NCBI RefSeq assembly: GCF_003955715.1
Contig: NZ_CP034463.1
Location: 3,410,001 to 3,474,000, forward strand
Origin: Streptomyces aquilus
GTDB taxonomy: Bacteria; Actinomycetota; Actinomycetes; Streptomycetales; Streptomycetaceae
Direction: 5' to 3'
DNA: 64,000 nucleotides
Positions 17,645 to 26,410 of the stretch are shown piece by piece (the first letter of the stretch is position 1; every line of letters starts with the position of its first letter). The notes beneath the pieces were generated by a model, which saw only the letters and a program-made list of their open reading frames with translations, did not search any database and was not told where the DNA came from. The position numbers were made by a program, and so were the translations under genes.

Positions 17645-18646
17645 ATGTCGAAGATCAAGCCCAGCAAGGGCTCCCCGTACGCGCGGATCATGGGCGTCGG
17701 CGGCTACCGCCCGACCCGGGTCGTGCCCAACGAGGTGATCCTCGAGACGATCGACTCGTCCGACGAGTGGATCCGTTCGCGCTCCGGCATCGAGACCCGG
17801 CACTGGGCGAACGACGAGGAGACCGTCGCCGCGATGTCGATCGAGGCGTCCGGCAAGGCCATCGCGGACGCCGGGATCTCCGCCGAGCAGATCGGCGGCG
17901 TGATCGTCTCGACCGTCTCGCACTTCAAGCAGACCCCGGCCGTGGCGACGGAGATCGCCGACAAGCTGGGCACGAACAAGGCCGCCGCGTTCGACATCTC
18001 CGCCGGCTGCGCGGGCTTCGGCTACGGCCTGACCCTCGCCAAGGGCATGATCGTCGAGGGTTCGGCCGAATACGTCCTCGTCATCGGCGTCGAGCGGCTC
18101 TCGGACCTGACCGACCTGGAGGACCGCGCGACGGCCTTCCTGTTCGGTGACGGTGCCGGCGCCGTCGTCGTGGGCCCCGCCAAGGAGCCGGGCATCGGCC
18201 CGACGGTGTGGGGCTCCGAGGGCGACAAGTCCGAGACGATCAAGCAGACCGTGCCGTGGACGGACTACCGTTCCGGCGAGGTCGCCAAGTTCCCCGCCAT
18301 CACGCAGGAGGGCCAGGCGGTGTTCCGCTGGGCCGTCTTCGAGATGGCGAAGGTCGCCAAGGAGGCGCTGGACGTCGCCGGCATCACCGCGGACGACCTG
18401 GATGTCTTCATTCCGCACCAGGCCAACGAGCGGATCATCGACTCGATGGTGAAGACACTGAAGCTGCCGGAGTCCGTCACGGTCGCCCGTGACGTTCGCA
18501 CCACCGGCAACACCTCGGCCGCCTCGATCCCGCTCGCGATGGAGCGGCTCCTGGCGACCGGCGAGGCCAAGAGCGGCGACACCGCGCTCGTCATCGGCTT
18601 CGGGGCGGGTCTCGTCTACGCCGCCACTGTCGTTACCCTCCCCTAG
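17645..18646 (+). CDS. fabH: 3-Oxoacyl-ACP synthase III
   Basis: A 333-residue initiating condensing enzyme that joins an acyl-CoA starter to malonyl-ACP. In streptomycetes branched-chain starters are preferred. The catalytic triad is visible: Cys122 in SAGCAGFGYG, His258 in IPHQAN and Asn289 in GNTSAASIP. The ATG at 17645 follows AAAAGGAG, and only 17 bp separate it from fabD, so they form one transcript. Confidence 0.97.
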   Translation: MSKIKPSKGSPYARIMGVGGYRPTRVVPNEVILETIDSSDEWIRSRSGIETRHWANDEETVAAMSIEASGKAIADAGISAEQIGGVIVSTVSHFKQTPAVATEIADKLGTNKAAAFDISAGCAGFGYGLTLAKGMIVEGSAEYVLVIGVERLSDLTDLEDRATAFLFGDGAGAVVVGPAKEPGIGPTVWGSEGDKSETIKQTVPWTDYRSGEVAKFPAITQEGQAVFRWAVFEMAKVAKEALDVAGITADDLDVFIPHQANERIIDSMVKTLKLPESVTVARDVRTTGNTSAASIPLAMERLLATGEAKSGDTALVIGFGAGLVYAATVVTLP

Positions 18647-18728
18647 GCACTCCGTGCCGGATCACACGGTCCGGTACGGGAAGCACCACCTGCCACACCC
18701 TCTGGATCAAGAAGAAGGAGCGCCTCAC

Positions 18729-18977
18729 ATGGCCGCCACTCAGGAAGAGATCGTCGCCGGTCTCGCCGACATCGTGAACGAGATCGCCGGCATCCCGGTC
18801 GAGGACGTCCAGCTGGACAAGTCCTTCACCGACGACCTGGACGTCGACTCGCTGTCCATGGTCGAGGTCGTCGTCGCCGCTGAAGAGCGCTTCGACGTCA
18901 AGATCCCGGACGAGGACGTCAAGAACCTCAAGACGGTCGGCGACGCGACCGACTACATCCTCAAGCACCAGGCCTGA
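18729..18977 (+). CDS. acpP: Acyl carrier protein
   Basis: An 82-residue, acidic carrier protein. The phosphopantetheine site is Ser41 in LDVDSLSMVE. Helix pattern and length match fatty-acid ACPs. AAGAAGGAG precedes the ATG, a strong ribosome site as expected for a very abundant protein. It lies between fabH and fabF in the fatty acid synthase II operon, followed by a short hairpin. Confidence 0.97.
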   Translation: MAATQEEIVAGLADIVNEIAGIPVEDVQLDKSFTDDLDVDSLSMVEVVVAAEERFDVKIPDEDVKNLKTVGDATDYILKHQA

Positions 18978-19007
18978 GCCACCCCTTAGGCCCGGCTGCA
19001 CAAGCCC

Positions 19008-19025
19008 CGCCACCCGGCGGTGGCG
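19008..19025 (+). terminator. Intra-operon hairpin between acpP and fabF
   Basis: CGCCACC pairs with GGTGGCG around a CGGC tetraloop, without a following U-run. It is more likely an mRNA stabiliser or attenuator that raises acpP over fabF than a full terminator. Confidence 0.4.
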
Positions 19026-19062
19026 CCGCTGAATCCTCGTGATACTTGGAGAAAGATTTCCC

Positions 19063-20334
19063 GTGAGCCCGACCAATCGCACCGTGGTCGTCACCGGTAT
19101 CGGCGCAACCACACCGCTGGGTGGCGACGCAGCCTCTACCTGGGAAGGCCTGATCGCCGGCAAGTCCGGTGTGAAGCCCCTTGAGCAGGAGTGGGCGGCC
19201 GACCAGGCCGTCCGCATCGCGGCGCCCGTCGCCGTGGAGCCGACCGAGGTCATCCCCCGGCCGCAGGCCCGCCGCCTCGACCGCTCGGCGCAGTTCGCGC
19301 TGATCGCGGCCAAGGAGGCGTGGGCGGACGCCGGGTTCGAGGCCAAGGCCGGCGAGGACCCCGCCGTCGACCCCGACCGTCTGGGGGCCGTCATCGCCTC
19401 CGGCATCGGTGGCGTCACGACGCTGCTCGACCAGTACGACGTGCTGAAGGAGAAGGGCGTCCGCCGCGTCTCCCCGCACACCGTCCCCATGCTCATGCCG
19501 AACGGCCCCTCGGCCAACGTCGGTCTGCTCGTCGGTGCCCGTGCCGGTGTGCACACCCCGGTGTCCGCCTGCGCCTCGGGCGCGGAGGCCATCGGCTACG
19601 CCATCGAGATGATCCGCTCCGGCCGCGCCGACGTCGTCGTCGCGGGTGGCACGGAGGCGGCGATCCACCCGCTGCCCATCGCCGCGTTCGGCAACATGAT
19701 GGCGATGTCCAAGAACAACGAGAACCCGCAGGGCGCCTCGCGTCCCTACGACACCGCGCGCGACGGCTTCGTGCTCGGCGAGGGTGCCGGTGTCATCGTC
19801 CTGGAGTCCGCGGAGCACGCCGCCAAGCGCGGTGCCCGCGTGTACGCCGAGGCCGTGGGCCAGGGCATCTCCGCCGACGGTCACGACATCGTGCAGCCGG
19901 AGCCGGAGGGCCGGGGCATCGCCCACGCCCTTCAGAACCTGCTGGACAACAGCGACCTGGACCCGGCGGAGATCGTGCACGTCAACGCGCACGCCACCTC
20001 GACGCCGGCCGGTGACGTGGCCGAGCTGAAGGCGCTGCGCAAGGTGTTCGGCGACGACACCGACCACTTCGCGGTGTCCGCGACGAAGTCCATGACGGGC
20101 CACCTGCTGGGTGGTGCCGGTGGTGTGGAGTCCGTCGCCGCGATCCTCGCCCTGTACCACCGGGTCGCGCCGCCGACCATCAACGTCGAGAACCTCGACC
20201 CGGAGGCGGAGGCCAACGCCGACGTCGTCCGCGGTGAGGCGCGCAAGCTGCCCGTGGAGGGCCGTATCGCCGCGCTGAACGACTCGTTCGGCTTCGGCGG
20301 CCACAACGTGGTGCTGGCGTTCCGCACGGTCTGA
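19063..20334 (+). CDS. fabF: 3-Oxoacyl-ACP synthase II
   Basis: A 423-residue elongating beta-ketoacyl-ACP synthase. The Cys-His-His triad is present: Cys170 in SACASGAEA, His310 in NAHATSTPAGD and His347 in SMTGHLLGGAG. GTG 19063 was chosen because GGAGAAAG precedes it and the protein then starts like known FabF; the frame opens eight codons earlier. It is the last gene of the fab operon and is followed by a strong terminator. Confidence 0.97.
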   Translation: MSPTNRTVVVTGIGATTPLGGDAASTWEGLIAGKSGVKPLEQEWAADQAVRIAAPVAVEPTEVIPRPQARRLDRSAQFALIAAKEAWADAGFEAKAGEDPAVDPDRLGAVIASGIGGVTTLLDQYDVLKEKGVRRVSPHTVPMLMPNGPSANVGLLVGARAGVHTPVSACASGAEAIGYAIEMIRSGRADVVVAGGTEAAIHPLPIAAFGNMMAMSKNNENPQGASRPYDTARDGFVLGEGAGVIVLESAEHAAKRGARVYAEAVGQGISADGHDIVQPEPEGRGIAHALQNLLDNSDLDPAEIVHVNAHATSTPAGDVAELKALRKVFGDDTDHFAVSATKSMTGHLLGGAGGVESVAAILALYHRVAPPTINVENLDPEAEANADVVRGEARKLPVEGRIAALNDSFGFGGHNVVLAFRTV

Positions 20335-20353
20335 GCAGTGCTCGTACGCAACG

Positions 20354-20385
20354 GAAGGGCCCCCACCGGTCGGTGGGGGCCCTTC
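20354..20385. terminator. Bidirectional terminator after fabF
   Basis: A perfect 14-bp inverted repeat (GAAGGGCCCCCACC with its complement) around a GGTC loop, between the convergent fabF and DUF3145 genes. Confidence 0.8.
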
Positions 20386-20401
20386 GGCGTGTCCACGAGG
20401 C

Positions 20402-20896
20402 CTAGACCACCTGGTGCAGCCAGCGCACCGGCGCGCCCTCGCCGGCGTACCGGAACGGCTCCAGCTCGTCGTCCCACGGCTTGCCCAGGAGTTTGGCGAT
20501 CTCGGCCTCCAGGTCCGTCTCGCCCTGCTGGGAGCGGGTCAGGGCGGCGCGCAGCCGGTCCTCGGGGATCAGGATGTCGCCGTGGATGCCGGTGACGGCG
20601 TGGAAGATGCCGAGGTCGGGGGTGCAGCTGTAGCGCTCGCCCTCGGCCGTGGGGCAGGGCTCGGCGGTCACCTCGAAGCGGAGCAGGTGCCAGCCTCTGA
20701 GGGCCGACGCGAGCTTGGAGGCGGTGCCCGGCTGGCCTTGCCAGGAGAACTCCGAGCGCCAGGTGCCGGGGGCCGCGGGCTGCCGGATCCAGTCGAGGTT
20801 GACGCGCGTGCCGAGCACTCCGGCGACGGCCCACTCGACGTGCGGGCACAGCGCGCGCGGAGCGGAGTGCACGTACAGAACTCCACGTGTCGTCAC
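20402..20896 (-). CDS. DUF3145 family protein
   Basis: 164 residues beginning TTRGVLYVHSAPRALCPHVEWA, the conserved start of DUF3145, a soluble actinobacterial family that habitually sits beside the fab operon. Function is unknown. GTG 20896 is supported by GGAGG 6 nt upstream; an open extension of 47 codons further upstream has no such support. A role tied to lipid metabolism is suggested only by position. Confidence 0.87.
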   Translation of the reverse strand: MTTRGVLYVHSAPRALCPHVEWAVAGVLGTRVNLDWIRQPAAPGTWRSEFSWQGQPGTASKLASALRGWHLLRFEVTAEPCPTAEGERYSCTPDLGIFHAVTGIHGDILIPEDRLRAALTRSQQGETDLEAEIAKLLGKPWDDELEPFRYAGEGAPVRWLHQVV

Positions 20897-21069
20897 CGGG
20901 ACCTCCGGGCAGAGCGGGACCATTGTGCGGACGAGATGAGTGGCGGTGGCGGCAGCCACGTTGATGGCGAGGCTACCGTGCGGCGGCGCAAGGAGTGTGA
21001 CGTACCGTCGGTCCCGGTGCCGGGAAACGCCCGCCATTCACCCGGCAGGACGCTAGTACGGGGGGTTCG

Positions 21070-21098
21070 GGGTTCCCGGGGCGTGGTCGGGAACCCCC
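21070..21098. terminator. Hairpin upstream of the SGNH lipoprotein gene
   Basis: A perfect 10-bp inverted repeat GGGGTTCCCG / CGGGAACCCC with a 9-nt loop, within 70 nt upstream of the SGNH gene and in the divergent gap. It could be an operator or a leader-RNA structure as well as a terminator. Confidence 0.4.
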
Positions 21099-21165
21099 GT
21101 GCGTTGTCATGGAGGGGGACGAATTCCGCAAGGACCTGCAAGTCGACCGAGGGGGTCACCAGGGG

Positions 21166-22059
21166 ATGCGTAGCCGGGGTGCGCGTGCCGTTCTCGCCGT
21201 CGTGACGGCGGGTGTTCTGGGCGTCGCGGGGTGCGATGCCGTCGGTGGCAACGCGTCGGAGCCGTCCGGCTCCGCGGCCCAGAGAGTCAAGCCGTCCCCG
21301 TCGCCGACGCCGCTGTGGGACCGCAGCCCGGCATCGCTCGCCGCGGTCGGTGACTCCATCACCCGGGGTTTCGACGCCTGTTCGCTGCTCAAGGACTGCG
21401 CGGAGGCGTCGTGGGCGACCGGCAGCGACACCGCGGTCGACAGTCTCGCCGTACGCCTGCTGGGGCGGGCGAAGGCGGCGTCGTCCAGCTGGAACTACGC
21501 GGTGACCGGGGCGCGGATGGCGGATCTCGCCGGGCAGATGGCGCAGGCGGCGACGCGGCGGCCGGAGTTGGTGACGGTGATGGCGGGGGCCAATGACGCG
21601 TGCCGGGACTCGGCCGCGGCGATGACGTCGGTGGCCGATTTCCGGGCGCAGTTCGAGGAGGCGATGGACACGCTGCGGGCGGCCGCGCCGAAGGCGCAGG
21701 TGTATGTGGCGAGCGTGCCGAACCTGAAGCGGCTGTGGTCGCAGGGCCGGACGAACCCGCTGGGCAAACAGGTGTGGAAGCTGGGGATCTGCCCGTCGAT
21801 GCTGGGCGACGCGGACGCGCTGGACGCGGCGGCGACCGAGCGGCGCGACACCGTGCAGGAGCGGGTGGAGGCGTACAACGAGGTGTTGGAGTCGGTGTGC
21901 GCGAAGGACAAGCGGTGCCGTTTCGACGGCGGCGCGGTCTACGAGTACCGGTTCGGGACCGACCAGTTGAGCCACTGGGACTGGTTCCACCCGAGTGTGG
22001 ACGGCCAGGCGAGGCTCGCTGACATCGCCTACCGGAAAGTCACCGCTCCCACCGCGTGA
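21166..22059 (+). CDS. Secreted SGNH/GDSL hydrolase lipoprotein
   Basis: 297 residues. A basic N-terminus and hydrophobic stretch end in the lipobox VAGC (Cys near residue 23), so the protein should be lipid-anchored outside the membrane. A Ser/Pro linker follows. The SGNH blocks are present: VGDSITRG (Ser), the Gly in NYAVTGAR, GANDAC (Asn) and DWFHPS (Asp and His). Cysteines in the catalytic domain could form disulfides, as in secreted Streptomyces lipases/esterases. ATG 21166 was chosen because it starts the signal peptide; the frame extends 19 codons earlier. Confidence 0.88.
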   Translation: MRSRGARAVLAVVTAGVLGVAGCDAVGGNASEPSGSAAQRVKPSPSPTPLWDRSPASLAAVGDSITRGFDACSLLKDCAEASWATGSDTAVDSLAVRLLGRAKAASSSWNYAVTGARMADLAGQMAQAATRRPELVTVMAGANDACRDSAAAMTSVADFRAQFEEAMDTLRAAAPKAQVYVASVPNLKRLWSQGRTNPLGKQVWKLGICPSMLGDADALDAAATERRDTVQERVEAYNEVLESVCAKDKRCRFDGGAVYEYRFGTDQLSHWDWFHPSVDGQARLADIAYRKVTAPTA

Positions 22060-22074
22060 CTTAAAGTTCCGCAC

Positions 22075-23049
22075 ATGAACGAACTCTTCGGCACACTTCC
22101 CGACGGCACCCCGGTTCACCGCTGGACGCTGGAGCGGGCCGGTGTGCGGGTGCGGGTGTTGTCGTACGGCGGGATCGTGCAGTCGGTGGAGGTGCCGGAC
22201 CGGGACGGGCGCGTCCACAACGTGGTGCTGGGGTTCGCGGACCTGGACGGCTATCTCACGCACACCGGGCCCTACTTCGGCGCGCTGATCGGCCGCTTCG
22301 CGAACCGGATCGCCGGCGGCCGCTTCCCGCTGGACGGGGTGACGTACGCGCTCGCGCCCAACGGCGCGCCCAACTCGCTGCACGGTGGCGAGCGCGGCTT
22401 CGACAAGCGGGTGTGGGACGTGACGCCGGTCGGCGAGCACGGACTGCGGCTGGCGCGGGTCAGTCCGCACGGCGAGGAGGGGTTCCCGGGGCGGCTCGAC
22501 GTCTCGGCGACCTACGCGCTGGACGCCGACGGGGCGCTGCGGATCGCCTACGAGGCGACGACGGACGCGCCGACCGTCGTCAACTTCACCAACCACAGCT
22601 ACTTCAACCTGGCCGGCTCCGGGAACGCCGGCGGTCATGAGCTGCGGCTGGCCGCCTCCCGGTACACGCCGGTGGACGCGGACCTGATCCCGACCGGGGC
22701 GCTGGAGGATGTGACGGGCGGGCGGTTCGACTTCCGTGAGGGGCGCAAGACCGGGTCGGGCTACGACCACAACTTCGTGCTCGACAAGGGCGTGACGGAC
22801 GCGCCCGTCGAGGTCGCCGAGCTGTACGACCCCTCCTCCGGCCGCGTCCTGACCGTCTCGACCACCGAGCCGGGCTTGCAGCTCTACACCGCCGATCATC
22901 TGCCCGAGCCCTTCGCCCCCTGCGACGGCGTGGCACTGGAGACCCAGCACTTCCCCGACTCCCCCAACCAGCCCGACTTCCCCAGTACGGTCCTGCGCCC
23001 CGGCGCGGTGTTCCGCTCGGAGACGGTGTACGCGTTCGGCACGCGCTGA
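22075..23049 (+). CDS. Aldose 1-epimerase (galactose mutarotase type), copy 1
   Basis: 324 residues that interconvert alpha and beta anomers of galactose or glucose in the cytoplasm. The signatures NSLHGGERGFD, NFTNHSYFNL (catalytic His) and LETQHFPDSPN (catalytic Glu) are present. TAAAGT ends 7 nt before the ATG, suggesting its own leaderless promoter despite the SGNH gene 15 bp upstream. A paralogue with the same motifs lies at 52700-53746 in the sugar island. Confidence 0.92.
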   Translation: MNELFGTLPDGTPVHRWTLERAGVRVRVLSYGGIVQSVEVPDRDGRVHNVVLGFADLDGYLTHTGPYFGALIGRFANRIAGGRFPLDGVTYALAPNGAPNSLHGGERGFDKRVWDVTPVGEHGLRLARVSPHGEEGFPGRLDVSATYALDADGALRIAYEATTDAPTVVNFTNHSYFNLAGSGNAGGHELRLAASRYTPVDADLIPTGALEDVTGGRFDFREGRKTGSGYDHNFVLDKGVTDAPVEVAELYDPSSGRVLTVSTTEPGLQLYTADHLPEPFAPCDGVALETQHFPDSPNQPDFPSTVLRPGAVFRSETVYAFGTR

Positions 23050-23068
23050 GCTCCCCGGGAAAGCATTT

Positions 23069-23102
23069 GCCCCGACCCGGGTGTCAGGTCCCGGGCCGGG
23101 GC
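23069..23102. terminator. Bidirectional terminator
   Basis: An inverted repeat GCCCCG-A-CCCGGG / CCCGGG-C-CGGGGC with one mismatch and an 8-nt loop, between the convergent epimerase and GH3 genes. Confidence 0.65.
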
Positions 23103-23127
23103 TGCTCGTGGGGAGACTTGTCCCGGA

Positions 23128-25545
23128 TCAGACGTTAATCGTCTCGGTGAGACGGCGGTCCGTGATCGACCGTCCGATCTCGATCTCGTACGAACCCTTC
23201 ACAAACGACCACGCTCCCTCCTCCTCGCTCCAGGTCTCGAAGGCCCGGCGGGGGATCTCCACCGTGACCTCGGCGGTCTCGCCGGGGGCCGCCTCGACCC
23301 CGGCGAAGCCGGCGAGGGCGCGCTCCGGGCGGTCGCCCGGCTCGGCGGGGGCGAGATAGACCTGGACCACCTCACGGCCCGCGCGCTCGCCGGTGTTGCG
23401 GACGCGGACCTTGACGGTCGTACCGGTGACCTCGACGGATTCGTAGGCCCAGTCGGTGTAGCCGAGGCCGTGGCCGAAGGGGTACGAGGGGGTGCGGCCC
23501 TCCTTCGCCCAGGCGCGGTAGCCGATGAAGACGTCCTCGGTGTACGGGAGCCGGCCGTCCTGCGGGGTGACCCGGGTGACCGGGGCGTCGGCGAGGGCGC
23601 CCCAGGTGGTGGGGAGGCGGCCGCCGGGCTCGTGGGCGCCGGTGAGGACATCGGCGAGGGCCGCGCCGCCCTCCTGGCCGGGGAACCAGCTGAGCAGGAC
23701 GGCGGCGACGTCGTCGCGCCACGGGAGCTCCACCGGGGAGCCGGAGTTGACGACCACGACCGTGTTCGGGTTGGCGGCGGCGACGGCGCGGACCAGGTCG
23801 TCCTGGCGGCCGGGCAGGTTCATGTCCTTGCGGTCGAAGCCCTCGGACTCGACGCGATCGGTGGTGGCGACCACGACGACGGCCGTGTCGGCGTTCCGCG
23901 CGGCCGCCACCGCCTCCGTGATCAGCTCGTCGGGGTCGCGCTGCGGCTCCTGGTGGGCGAGGGCGAAGGCGACGACCTTGAAGGGGAAGCCCTCGGGGAG
24001 CCGGAAGACATGGGTGAGGGAGACCTCGACCGGCTCTGAGGCGGTCAGTTCGACCTCGGCGCGCGGCACCGGGGAGCCGAAGAAGGCCTCGAACGGGTCG
24101 GTGGTGTCGGCGGGGAGCTGGAGGTCGTCGTAGTACGGGGTGCCGTCGACGGTGAGGGTGAAGGCGCCGACGCCCTTGATGCCGAAGGTGTGCGGGCCGG
24201 TGTCACGCGGGGTGAAGGTGCCGGTCAGCTCGATGGTGTGGAGGGTGTCGTGGGTGACGCCGTCGGGGAGGTCGTCGCCCATCCACTGGATCTGGCCGTT
24301 GGGCGCGGAGCCTGTGCCGAGGACGTTGCCGTCGGCGTCCCGGCAGACGGCGTGCAGCGTGAAGCCCTTGTCGGCGACGGCGAGTTCGGTGTCGGGGTCG
24401 GCGCCGACGGCGTACGTCAGGTCGGGCAGGGCCGCGGTGAGGCCGTCGAGCGGGGAGACGATCCGGGACGGGAAGACGGTGGCGGAGCCACCGCCGAGGA
24501 CACGGGCGTCGCGGGCGGCGGCGCCGATGAGGGCGACGCTCCCGGGCTTCAGCGGCAGGGCGCCCTGGTTGCGGACCAGGACGAAGGCGCGGCGGGCGAT
24601 CTCGCGGGCGAGCGCCTGGCCGTCGACGGTGTCGGGGAGTTCGGTGACGACGGGTTCGACGTCCGCCAGGGCGCCGACGCGGGCGGCGAGCCGCAGGACG
24701 TTGCGGACGGCGGTGTCGACCTTGGCCTCGTCGACCTCGCCGTCCCGCACGGCCTGGGCGAGCGCGGGGCCGTAGACGGTCTGCGGGCCGGGCATGGCCA
24801 CGTCGAGGCCGCCCTCGATGGCGCCCTTGGTGGAGCGGGCGGCCATCCAGTCGGAGACGTTGTAGCCGTCGAAGCCCCACTCGCCGCGCGCGATCTCGTT
24901 CACCAGGTGGTGGTGCTCGGTCATGGTGACGCCGTTGACCTGGTTGTAGGCGGTCATGATGCCCCAGGGGCGGGCGTTCTCGACGATGAGCTCGAAGGGC
25001 CGCAGATACAGCTCGCGCAGGGCCCGTTCGGAGACGAGGTTGTCGACGGTGAAGCGGTCGGTCTCGGCGTCGTTGGCGACGAAGTGCTTGACGGTGGTGC
25101 CGACGCCGCCGGACTGGACGCCGCTCACGTATCCCGCGCCGATCAGACCGGTCAGGTACGGGTCCTCGCTGTAGGCCTCGAAGTGCCGGCCGCCGAGCGG
25201 GGAGCGGTGCAGGTTGACGGTGGGGGCGAGCAGCACGTGGACGCCCTTGCGGCGGGCCTCCTGGGCGAGCAGGACGCCTGCGCGGCGGGCGAGTTCGGGG
25301 TCCCAGGTGGCGCCGAGGGCGGTCGGGGACGGCAGGGCGATCGACGGGTCGTCGGCGGTCCAGCGCACCCCTCGGACGCCGATCGGGCCGTCGGACATGA
25401 CGAGCGACGCGAGGCCGATCTCGGGCAGGGCGGGCAGCGTCCACATGTCCTGGCCGGACAGCAGCCGGGCCTTGGCATCCAGGTCGAGCTTGCCGAGAGC
25501 GGCCTCGACGGCGGCCTCGCGGGCCTGGTCGGCGGTTCCCTGCAT
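23128..25545 (-). CDS. Glycoside hydrolase family 3, beta-glucosidase type with PA14 domain
   Basis: 805 residues without a signal peptide, so intracellular. Domain order is the GH3 barrel (about 1-300, nucleophile Asp in GYNVSDW), the alpha/beta sandwich with a PA14 insertion (around 390-520, with FTPRDTGPHTFGIKGVGAF), and a C-terminal fibronectin-like domain (from about 690). KHFVANDAETDR is the conserved substrate-binding segment. The PA14 insertion is typical of enzymes acting on oligosaccharides and glycoconjugates. AGGAGG 7 nt upstream supports ATG 25545, with a GTG just before it as alternative. It probably hydrolyses imported disaccharides. Confidence 0.93.
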   Translation of the reverse strand: MQGTADQAREAAVEAALGKLDLDAKARLLSGQDMWTLPALPEIGLASLVMSDGPIGVRGVRWTADDPSIALPSPTALGATWDPELARRAGVLLAQEARRKGVHVLLAPTVNLHRSPLGGRHFEAYSEDPYLTGLIGAGYVSGVQSGGVGTTVKHFVANDAETDRFTVDNLVSERALRELYLRPFELIVENARPWGIMTAYNQVNGVTMTEHHHLVNEIARGEWGFDGYNVSDWMAARSTKGAIEGGLDVAMPGPQTVYGPALAQAVRDGEVDEAKVDTAVRNVLRLAARVGALADVEPVVTELPDTVDGQALAREIARRAFVLVRNQGALPLKPGSVALIGAAARDARVLGGGSATVFPSRIVSPLDGLTAALPDLTYAVGADPDTELAVADKGFTLHAVCRDADGNVLGTGSAPNGQIQWMGDDLPDGVTHDTLHTIELTGTFTPRDTGPHTFGIKGVGAFTLTVDGTPYYDDLQLPADTTDPFEAFFGSPVPRAEVELTASEPVEVSLTHVFRLPEGFPFKVVAFALAHQEPQRDPDELITEAVAAARNADTAVVVVATTDRVESEGFDRKDMNLPGRQDDLVRAVAAANPNTVVVVNSGSPVELPWRDDVAAVLLSWFPGQEGGAALADVLTGAHEPGGRLPTTWGALADAPVTRVTPQDGRLPYTEDVFIGYRAWAKEGRTPSYPFGHGLGYTDWAYESVEVTGTTVKVRVRNTGERAGREVVQVYLAPAEPGDRPERALAGFAGVEAAPGETAEVTVEIPRRAFETWSEEEGAWSFVKGSYEIEIGRSITDRRLTETINV

Positions 25546-25651
25546 CACGGTGCCTCCTCGTCGAAGTCCCTGCACGCCTCCATCCTGCCTCGGCGACCCG
25601 CGACGCGGTCGAGACCGCGACCGTCAATCGGGGAACCCCTGAACTTCCCGG

Positions 25652-25981
25652 CTACTGGCGCCAGATGACGGCCAGGGCCTTGCTCACCACGCATACGACG
25701 GCGAAGGCCACGGCCCAGCCCACGGCCCCGGCGGCGGACAGCGCGGCCACGCCCGCCCCGAACCAGAGCAGTTCGAAGCCGACGCGGACCGCACCTCGGG
25801 TCTTGTACGGGGCCTTCGGCGAACCGAAGCACGACCACAGCACGATGAGCACGGCCGGGGCGCCGAGGCCGAACAGCCAGGTGAGCGGGGTCGCCACGGC
25901 ACGGGTGAAGCCCCAGTAGCCGACGGCCGCCAGCGCGCCCAGTTCGATGAGGAAGAGCACGCCCAGGTTCGTCGCCTTCAT
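25652..25981 (-). CDS. YrdB family membrane protein (DUF2568)
   Basis: 109 residues with four hydrophobic segments, matching the small DUF2568/YrdB family of unknown function. The conserved middle reads LIVLWSCFGSPKAP. ATG 25981 was chosen over a start five codons earlier because GATACT ends 7 nt before it, a leaderless arrangement. Its own promoter implies it is independent of the RidA gene 25 bp upstream. Confidence 0.75.
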   Translation of the reverse strand: MKATNLGVLFLIELGALAAVGYWGFTRAVATPLTWLFGLGAPAVLIVLWSCFGSPKAPYKTRGAVRVGFELLWFGAGVAALSAAGAVGWAVAFAVVCVVSKALAVIWRQ

Positions 25982-26006
25982 GGCAGGCAGTATCACCCGG
26001 AAGGGA

Positions 26007-26396
26007 TCACCGCGGTGCGGGCACCGCGGCGACGACCTCCACCTCGATCAGGGCCTCCGCCCGGAACAGCCGCGGCACCTCGAACGTCATGCTGGTGGGC
26101 GGGGTGCCGGTGAGGAACTCCCCGCGTACGGCGCCGTATTCGGCGAGGCGGCCGATGTCCGTCAGATAGGTCCGGATGTTGATGACGTCGGCGAGTGTCG
26201 CGCCGTGCGCCCTCAGCAGCGCGTCGATGGTCTCGAAGACGCCCCGGCTCTGCTCGGCGAGGGTGTCGCCCTCGGCTATCTGGCCGGAGAGGAACAACAG
26301 GGCGCTGCCGTCGGCCTGTTCGACGCGGGCGACCTGGGAGTAGTAGGGGCTCAGGGGCTGGGGTGCGGAGGCCGGGTTGTCGAGGGTGATCTTCAC
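26007..26396 (-). CDS. RidA family protein
   Basis: 129 residues of the YjgF/YER057c/UK114 fold, trimeric enzymes that hydrolyse reactive enamine/imine intermediates. The family pattern LFLSGQIAEGDTLAEQ and VINIRTYLTDIG is visible. The arginine that binds the substrate carboxylate in classic RidA seems to be absent from the C-terminal part (LIEVEVVAAVP), so this may belong to another Rid subgroup. GTG 26396 follows AAGGA. It lies 14 bp behind the oxidoreductase gene and is probably co-transcribed. Confidence 0.88.
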   Translation of the reverse strand: MKITLDNPASAPQPLSPYYSQVARVEQADGSALLFLSGQIAEGDTLAEQSRGVFETIDALLRAHGATLADVINIRTYLTDIGRLAEYGAVRGEFLTGTPPTSMTFEVPRLFRAEALIEVEVVAAVPAPR

Positions 26397-26410
26397 GGGG
26401 TTTGGTTCCT

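Noticed and set aside
20893..22950. A 685-codon minus-strand frame across the SGNH and epimerase genes
   Set aside because: It spans two clear genes of the other strand and shows no protein motifs.
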